DNA of 64,000 nt from assembly GCA_964409775.1 (NCBI GenBank), contig CAYPEI010000017.1:19224-83223 (forward strand), read 5' to 3'. Made by a program: the position numbers and the translations under genes. This document shows positions 56,833 to 64,000 of this stretch, in pieces (within the stretch, counting starts at the first letter, position 1; every line of letters starts with the position of its first letter). This DNA comes from JAHBXL01 sp964409775. GTDB lineage: Bacteria > Planctomycetota > Phycisphaerae > Phycisphaerales > UBA1924. The notes under the pieces were generated by a model. The model was given only the letters and a program-made list of their open reading frames with translations. It was not told the DNA's origin and made no database searches.

Positions 56833-58673
56833 ATCGCGCCGTGCATGGTCGGCGGGGGGCCTTTGCCATTGGCGACGCCAAGCACTCTCCGGGCGACCGC
56901 CAGCGCATCGTCGAGGTTCTCGAAGATGTTCTCCAGGCCGATCTCCCGGTCCATGCCGGCCTTGACCATCTCGAACAGCGGGTGCGCGTGGACGCCCCCC
57001 AGCATCATCCGCGTTCCGTGCTTGACGCAGCGGCGATGGAACTCGCGAAGAGCGTTGAGTCCGGTCGCGTCGATGTGCGGGACGTATCGCATCCGCAGGA
57101 TCAGGATCTTCGGAGGTCTCTCGATCTGGTCGAGCGCATCGCGCAGGTTGTTGGCGACGCCGAAGAAGAACGGGCCGTTGATCTCGTAGACCTCGACGCC
57201 CTCCGGCACCCGCTTCTCCGACACCTTCCCCGGGTCCTTCGGGTCGACAGCCTCGACCTCCTGCCCCTCCTCCACTCCCTCGATCAATCCCGTGACGGTC
57301 GTGACCTGCGCCATGCGCCGCATGAACAGGATGGATGAAAGCAAGATGCCTGTGCCCACCGCGATCGTCAGATCAAACAGCACCGTCAGGCCGAACGTCG
57401 TCAGCAGCACAAGGACATCCGGCTTCGGCGCACGGAGCAGCATTCGGAAGTGCTCGAGCTCGCTCACCTTCCACGCTACGAGGACCAGGATCGCCGCGAG
57501 TGATGGCAGCGGCACGGCCTTGGCCAGCGGCGCCACGGCAACCATGAAGATCAAAATGAACACTGCATGCAGAACCCCTGCCACGGGGGTGCGTGCACCG
57601 CTGCGGACGTTCGCGGCGGTGCGGGCGATCGCGCCCGTTGCCGGGAGTCCGAAGAACAACGCGCTGGCGATGTTTGCGGCGCCTTGTGCCACGAGTTCCT
57701 GGTCGGATCGGTGTCGGTGGCCTGTCATCCCATCGGCGACCACGGCGGAAAGCAGGCTCTCGATGGCGCCGAGAAAGGCAATCGCCGAGGCAGCGGGGAT
57801 CAACTCCCGCACCAGTTCAAGGCTGATCGTCGGGAAGTGCGGCGGCGGGAGTTTGGACGGGATCCCGCCGAATCGAGTCCCGATCGTCTCCACGAGCGGC
57901 CGGAGATGGCCGCCTTCGATTGTCTCCATCGTCGTCGACCACCCCATGACCTTGACGACGATTGCGCTCAGTCCCACCGCGACGATGGCGGCCGGGACGC
58001 GCGGCGCGATCCGGCGCATTTGCGAGAGGATGATCAGCGACCCAAGCGCGATTCCTGTGGAGTGCCAGCCGAACGTCCGCCAGTGATGCGAGAACAGTTC
58101 GATTTTTCCCAGAAAATCCGCTGGAATTGTCGCCGGTCCTCCTTCGGCGGTGAGGACCGTCAGCCCGAAGAAATCCTTGATCTGGGATGCCAGGATCACC
58201 GTGCCGATGCCGGCCGTGAACCCGGCTGTCACCGGGTACGGCACGAACTTGATCACGCCGCCGAAACGAAATGCTCCGAGTAAGAACAGGATCACGCCGG
58301 CCATGCAGGTTGCCAGCACGAGCCCCTCGTAGCCATGCGCGGCACAAATGCCGAACACCAGCGGCATGAACGCCGCGGTGGGGCCGCCGATCTGCACACG
58401 CGAGCCGCCCAGCAGCGAGATCATGCTGCCGGCGATCACCGCCGTAAACAGGCCCATTGCCGGGGGCGTGAGCCAGGGGTGAATTGCCGCGAGTTGGTCG
58501 GCGACATTCTGCGGGATGCTCGCGATGCCCAGGGCCATTGCCAGCGGCAGCGCGATCACGGCGACAGTGAGCCCCGCGCCGAAGTCAGATAGAAACGTTT
58601 GGAGCGAGTATCCCTCCCGCAGGCAGATGACCAGCTTGGGTGTGTGGCGCACCTTCCATGAGGAATGGGACAC
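56829..58673 (-). CDS. SulP-family inorganic anion transporter with STAS domain
   Basis: 614 aa from a GTG with AAGGAG 5 bases upstream; a longer frame to 58844 is rejected. About 12 helices form the SLC26/SulP transport domain, with LTVAVIALPLAMALGIASI, SLLGGSRVQIGGPTAAFM, VPYPVTAGFTAGIGTVI and LFFGLPATGAIARTAANVRSG. The C-terminal STAS domain (about residues 490-600) has VYEINGPFFFGVANNLRDAL and VPHIDATGLNALREF. Family members move sulfate, bicarbonate or other anions, usually with Na+ or H+; the ion is not decidable. No carbonic anhydrase gene is next to it. Confidence 0.93.
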   Translation of the reverse strand: MSHSSWKVRHTPKLVICLREGYSLQTFLSDFGAGLTVAVIALPLAMALGIASIPQNVADQLAAIHPWLTPPAMGLFTAVIAGSMISLLGGSRVQIGGPTAAFMPLVFGICAAHGYEGLVLATCMAGVILFLLGAFRFGGVIKFVPYPVTAGFTAGIGTVILASQIKDFFGLTVLTAEGGPATIPADFLGKIELFSHHWRTFGWHSTGIALGSLIILSQMRRIAPRVPAAIVAVGLSAIVVKVMGWSTTMETIEGGHLRPLVETIGTRFGGIPSKLPPPHFPTISLELVRELIPAASAIAFLGAIESLLSAVVADGMTGHRHRSDQELVAQGAANIASALFFGLPATGAIARTAANVRSGARTPVAGVLHAVFILIFMVAVAPLAKAVPLPSLAAILVLVAWKVSELEHFRMLLRAPKPDVLVLLTTFGLTVLFDLTIAVGTGILLSSILFMRRMAQVTTVTGLIEGVEEGQEVEAVDPKDPGKVSEKRVPEGVEVYEINGPFFFGVANNLRDALDQIERPPKILILRMRYVPHIDATGLNALREFHRRCVKHGTRMMLGGVHAHPLFEMVKAGMDREIGLENIFENLDDALAVARRVLGVANGKGPPPTMHGAI

Positions 58674-58909
58674 AGTGACTCCTTGCAGATGAAAGCACTG
58701 TCCGAAGGCGTACGGTAACACCGTGTTGTTCGGGTTGTCCAGTTTGCGGGCTGCTCCCAAGTGACGGCGGTTAGAATGCAGCCTGCATCGGGTGGGAGAG
58801 CGTCCAGGGCCGAAATCCAATGGCTCCGAATCAGAATCAATCACTCGGTCGATGTGGTGCGGCCTCGCTCGTGAATCGAATCGCCGCGCACAATCGCAGG
58901 AGAGTTCAG

Positions 58910-60346
58910 ATGCTCAAGCGTGCACTGCTCGTAACCGGGATGGTGTTCCTCGCGATCTGCAATGCCAAAGCCGCAGACTCGGAGACGTTCGCATTTCGCG
59001 CGCCGGAGGTTGTTCGGGATTCAGACCTGGCAGGCGCGTGGTCCGGGGCGATCATGCTGCCCGGGGTGGAACTCAAGGTCCAGATCCTGCTTTCTGCTGC
59101 GGGCGACTCATGGCTCGGCACGATCGATATTCCCCAGCAGAGCGTCCGAGGTCTCAAACTCGAGGCGATCGTCGTCGCGGGCCAATCGGTCAGTTTCAAG
59201 ATCGCCGGTATCCCCGGCGCGCCGACATTCTCCGGAAAGCACGACGGCGCTGCCAAAATCGAGGGCGACTTCACGCAGGGTGGCCAGACCTTCCCGTTCG
59301 AACTCACACGCGGCGAACTTCCCAAGGCCAAGCGACCCCAGAATCCGGTCCCGCCATTCCCATACTCAGAAGAAAGCGTCACGGTCACAAACGGCGACAT
59401 CAAACTCGCGGGCACGCTCACAACCCCCGCGGGGAAAGGACCGTTCCCGGTAGTCATTCTCGTTAGCGGCAGCGGGCCGCAGAATCGTGATGAAGAACTC
59501 TTCGAGCACCGGCCGTTCGCGGTCTGGGCCGACCACCTGGGCCGCAACGGCATCGCCGTGCTGCGATACGACGATCGCGGCGTTGGCGAGTCGACCGGTC
59601 ACCACGCTTCGGCGACATCGACCGATCTCGCCACCGATGCCGAGGCCTGGGTCGGGTTCCTCAAGAACCGGCCGGGAACGGGTCCGATCGGCATCATGGG
59701 CCATAGCGAAGGTGGGATCATCGCGCCGATGGTGGCCGCGCGGAACCCGGATGTCGCGTTCATCGTCATGCTTGCGGGCACGGCCGTCAGCGGGGCCGAG
59801 GTGCTCATCGAACAGAACCGCGCGCTGGCCCGGGCTTCGGGCGCAACGGCCGAGGTGAGCGACCGCATCGCCGCCGCGGCACGGGGTGTATTTGAAGCCC
59901 TTGCCTCGAATGCCGATGCCGCGACCGTGCGGGCGAAGACGCTCGAACTCGTCAAGGCGCAGACCGGCAAAGCCGAGGTCGACGCGGCGATGGAGCAGTC
60001 TGTCGCGCAGGCGGTCGCCGGGCTTAAGCAGCCCTGGTTCCGCGAGTTCATCCGCCACGACCCCGCCCCGGATCTCCGCAAGGTGCGTGTGCCGGTGCTG
60101 GCACTCTTCGGCGAACGCGATGTGCAGGTGGTGCCGGCGCAGAACCTGCCGCCGCTCGCGGAGGCTCTACAGGCCGCCGGAAACGAACACGTCACCCTCA
60201 AGGTGATTCCGCAGGCCAATCACCTGTTCCAGAAGTGCACCACCGGCGGCGTGGACGAGTATGCGCAGATCGAGACGACCGTCGAGCCGGAGGTGCTCCG
60301 ATTGGTTGGAGAGTGGATCCAGGCGAACGCGGGCAGGGGCAAGTAG
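58910..60346 (+). CDS. Secreted alpha/beta hydrolase
   Basis: 478 aa from an ATG with AGGAGA about 7 bases upstream. A signal peptide (LLVTGMVFLAICNAKAA) is followed by a beta-rich domain of about 120 residues (AGAWSGAIMLPGVELKVQI) and then an alpha/beta hydrolase: VVILVSGSGPQNRDE (oxyanion region), LRYDDRGVGES, the nucleophile elbow IGIMGHSEGG with Ser, LALFGERDVQV with the acidic residue and PQANHLFQ with the catalytic His. Esterase or peptidase activity is likely; the substrate is unknown. It is divergent from the SulP gene. Confidence 0.88.
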   Translation: MLKRALLVTGMVFLAICNAKAADSETFAFRAPEVVRDSDLAGAWSGAIMLPGVELKVQILLSAAGDSWLGTIDIPQQSVRGLKLEAIVVAGQSVSFKIAGIPGAPTFSGKHDGAAKIEGDFTQGGQTFPFELTRGELPKAKRPQNPVPPFPYSEESVTVTNGDIKLAGTLTTPAGKGPFPVVILVSGSGPQNRDEELFEHRPFAVWADHLGRNGIAVLRYDDRGVGESTGHHASATSTDLATDAEAWVGFLKNRPGTGPIGIMGHSEGGIIAPMVAARNPDVAFIVMLAGTAVSGAEVLIEQNRALARASGATAEVSDRIAAAARGVFEALASNADAATVRAKTLELVKAQTGKAEVDAAMEQSVAQAVAGLKQPWFREFIRHDPAPDLRKVRVPVLALFGERDVQVVPAQNLPPLAEALQAAGNEHVTLKVIPQANHLFQKCTTGGVDEYAQIETTVEPEVLRLVGEWIQANAGRGK

Positions 60347-60527
60347 ATTCCAGATCAGGCTCCGAACCCCGCCCAACGGGCGTCGTAAGTGCGGAGCGAC
60401 CGCTCTGGCGCGGCGGCAACGTCTGATAGGTAGCGGGATTCCCGCCGTCGAAGGCTCCCGCTCAACTGTCGGCGCGGGCTTCACGATCCCTCCGTGGGGA
60501 AACGGCCCGATCCCAAACAACCGCCTT

Positions 60528-60533
60528 ATCATT
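60528..60533 (+). promoter_or_regulatory. Putative -10 element (TATCAT) of glmS
   Basis: TATCAT matches the -10 consensus at five of six positions and lies 34 bases before the glmS ATG. The -35 region is weak. No glmS ribozyme-like structure was recognised in the short leader. Confidence 0.4.
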
Positions 60534-60567
60534 CCCGAAGTCCAAACCTCGCCCTCGGAGCCCACAG

Positions 60568-62398
<1,831 letters not shown>

Positions 62399-62509
62399 CC
62401 GGTCAGTCGTGTCGTGCCACCGAGGTCGGCTTGCGACCTCGGTGCTGTCGTGCCCTTGATCGAGAGGGCGCTTCTCGTCGCACGAGGCCTTCGAAGTGCG
62501 ACCCTCGCG

Positions 62510-62515
62510 TACCAT
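62510..62515 (+). promoter_or_regulatory. Putative -10 element (TACCAT) of aroA
   Basis: TACCAT ends 6 bases before a GTG and 9 bases before the ATG at 62525. No Shine-Dalgarno. It would give aroA its own leaderless-type transcript although glmS lies just upstream. Confidence 0.4.
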
Positions 62516-62524
62516 CGCACCGTG

Positions 62525-63931
62525 ATGGCCTCGCTCCCCAGTCCACTCCCGGATCCTCTCCCGATCGCGCCGATCGCAGCGGGGCTGCGGTTCGACGTCT
62601 CCATCCGTCCACCCGGCTCCAAGAGCCTCACCAACCGCGTCCTGCTGCTGGCCGCGCTCGCCCGCGGCACGTCCACGCTGCACAATCCGCTCACCGATGC
62701 TGACGATGCGAAGCGCATGCTCGCGGCGATTCAGGCATTGGGCGCGAAGGTCTCTTCCGAACCCGCGGCTCCCCACACGCTCCGTATCACGGGAGTGGGG
62801 GGGCAGTGGCGCGTGGGCAATCAGCCCATCACCCTCGACCTCGGCAATGCCGGCACCGCCACCCGCTTCCTCGCCGCCGCGGCGATGCTCGCGCCGCCCG
62901 GCTCGGGCGGGAGGGGGGGGGGGGTCGTCATCGACGGCAACGCCCGCATGCGCGAACGCCCCATCGGCGAGTTGGCCGATGCCATCGCCGCCCTCGGCGG
63001 CCGCATCGAGTTCCGCGGCCGCGCCGGCTATCCGCCCCTGCACATCCACCCCGCCGATCCTGCATCACTCAAGCGCGAAGTCACGTTCTCCCGCACCGCC
63101 TCCAGCCAGTTCATCTCCGCGCTCATGCTCATCGCGCCCTGGCTCCCCGGCGGCCTGACCGTGCACTTCTCTGAGCCGCCAACAAGTCCGACCTACATCG
63201 ATATGTCCGTCGCGCTCCTCCGTCGCTGCGGCGCGCAGGCCAAGGGCGCAACACCCGGCCCCGTCAGCATCTTCCCCAGCGGCACACGCGAGGCCCGCGG
63301 CCTCAACTGCTTCACCTACGACGTGGAGCCCGATGCCAGCGGCGCGACGTACTTCTGGGCCGCCGCGGCGCTCTCTCCCGGTTCCCGTGTTCTCGTCCCC
63401 GGCCTGTGGCTCGAAGGCGGCGCAGGACCCTGCTCGCTCCAGGGCGATGCCCGATTCGTCCGCCTTCTCCATCGCATGGGCGCTGCGGTCGAGTTCACAT
63501 CCTCCGGAATCGCCATCCGCGGCCCTGCCTCGCTCATCCCCATCGATGCCGACCTCTCAGATATGCCCGATGCCGCGATGTCCCTCGCGGCGGTGGCATG
63601 CTTCGCCACAGGCCCCTCTCGCATCGCCGGCCTGCGAACGCTGCGGGTCAAGGAAACCGACCGCATCGCCGCGATGGTCGCCGAACTCTCGAAGATCGGC
63701 GCAACTGTCGAGCCCTTCGCCGACGCGAACGATGAGGGCATCGTCATCCGGCCCCCGACCGTCATGCCTGACGACCCGGTGATCTTCGACACCTACGACG
63801 ACCACCGCATGGCCATGTCCCTCGCGCTCATCGGGCTTCGCCGCCGCGGCGTCTCGATCCGTGACCCGGGCTGCGTCGCCAAGACCTACCCGGGCTTCTG
63901 GAACGACCTTGCCTGCCTCACACCCGCCTGA
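62525..63931 (+). CDS. aroA: 3-phosphoshikimate 1-carboxyvinyltransferase (EPSP synthase)
   Basis: 468 aa, a little longer than usual. Substrate-site motifs are present: RPPGSKSLTNRVLLLAAL, LGNAGTATRF, RMRERPIGELADAI, TASSQFISALM, RVKETDRIAAM and DTYDDHRMAMSLAL. The enzyme joins shikimate-3-phosphate and PEP, the sixth step of the shikimate pathway. An unbroken run of twelve G at 62913-62924 encodes a Gly-rich loop and is a potential slippage site. The frame is open from 62414, but MASLPSPLPD or the GTG three bases before it is the likely start. Confidence 0.95.
   Translation: MASLPSPLPDPLPIAPIAAGLRFDVSIRPPGSKSLTNRVLLLAALARGTSTLHNPLTDADDAKRMLAAIQALGAKVSSEPAAPHTLRITGVGGQWRVGNQPITLDLGNAGTATRFLAAAAMLAPPGSGGRGGGVVIDGNARMRERPIGELADAIAALGGRIEFRGRAGYPPLHIHPADPASLKREVTFSRTASSQFISALMLIAPWLPGGLTVHFSEPPTSPTYIDMSVALLRRCGAQAKGATPGPVSIFPSGTREARGLNCFTYDVEPDASGATYFWAAAALSPGSRVLVPGLWLEGGAGPCSLQGDARFVRLLHRMGAAVEFTSSGIAIRGPASLIPIDADLSDMPDAAMSLAAVACFATGPSRIAGLRTLRVKETDRIAAMVAELSKIGATVEPFADANDEGIVIRPPTVMPDDPVIFDTYDDHRMAMSLALIGLRRRGVSIRDPGCVAKTYPGFWNDLACLTPA
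62913..62924 (+). repeat. Twelve-base G homopolymer inside aroA
   Basis: G12 lies within codons for RGGGV of aroA. A one-base change in length would shift the frame and truncate the enzyme. Confidence 0.85.
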
Positions 63932-63946
63932 TTCCCATACGCTCTT

Positions 63947-64000
63947 CCGCACTCCGCACTCCGCACTCCGCACTCCGCACTCCGCACTCCGCACTCCGCA
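63947..64000. repeat. Heptanucleotide tandem repeat (CCGCACT)n
   Basis: Seven complete copies of CCGCACT plus five bases reach the window edge, so the array continues beyond it. It starts 16 bases after the aroA stop. All copies seen are identical. Because 7 is not a multiple of 3, any frame through it cycles with a 21-base period. Confidence 0.95.

Noticed and set aside
60353..60567. glmS ribozyme or riboswitch upstream of glmS
   Set aside because: The leader after the predicted -10 is about 30 bases and no conserved ribozyme core was recognised.
63947..64000. CRISPR-like array
   Set aside because: Units are 7 bases with no spacers; it is a simple tandem repeat.

Overview
The window is 64 kb of very GC-rich bacterial chromosome. 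It looks like a planctomycete, most probably class Phycisphaerae. The evidence is a secreted protein ending in a GC-type dockerin (two Asx-rich repeats, final Gly-Cys), a second ending in a VPSPGAAGLLGF-type sorting signal plus five Arg, a DUF1570-like gene end, and many starts without a ribosome binding site. I see no insertion sequence, prophage, CRISPR array or rRNA. Apart from the ends, nearly everything is intact and tightly packed, often with 4-8 bp overlaps.

Layout. 1-5.5 kb: end of a PDZ protein, dnaX with a probable programmed -1 frameshift into a separate tau C-terminal frame, a YbaB-like gene, an ExbD pair, a CPBP protease and a glycosyltransferase. 5.6-12.5 kb: M19 dipeptidase, aminotransferase, PhoX-like protein, then rpsO-pnp. 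12.5-18.3 kb: a cold-shock gene with a long leader, an overlapping operon (S41 protease, tsaD, release-factor-like gene), hflX and tRNA-Thr. 18.4-29.9 kb: sulfotransferase, BaiN-type flavoprotein, RND pump pair, a secretin-N-like secreted protein, rpmF-plsX-fabH and tRNA-Lys. 30-42 kb: cell-envelope region with the 1127-aa dockerin protein, the sorting-signal protein, an rRNA methyltransferase, a membrane-anchored GspE-like protein with broken ATPase motifs, a CvpA-like protein with a large C-terminal region, and two hypothetical envelope proteins. 42-55 kb: queA, an EF-G-like GTPase, a hybrid histidine kinase, pfkB/amidotransferase/glycosylase, and an oversized carB. 55-64 kb: a DUF1275-STAS fusion convergent with a SulP-STAS transporter, a hydrolase, glmS, aroA, and a heptanucleotide tandem repeat running off the end.

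Most genes are housekeeping. The strongest unusual signals are the dnaX frameshift cassette, a recurring TANNNT element 6-9 bases upstream of starts that lack a Shine-Dalgarno (leaderless-type promoters), the degenerate GspE/CvpA pair, and a roughly 135-residue insertion in carbamoyl-phosphate synthase. Functions are assigned from motifs read by eye; no database search was run.
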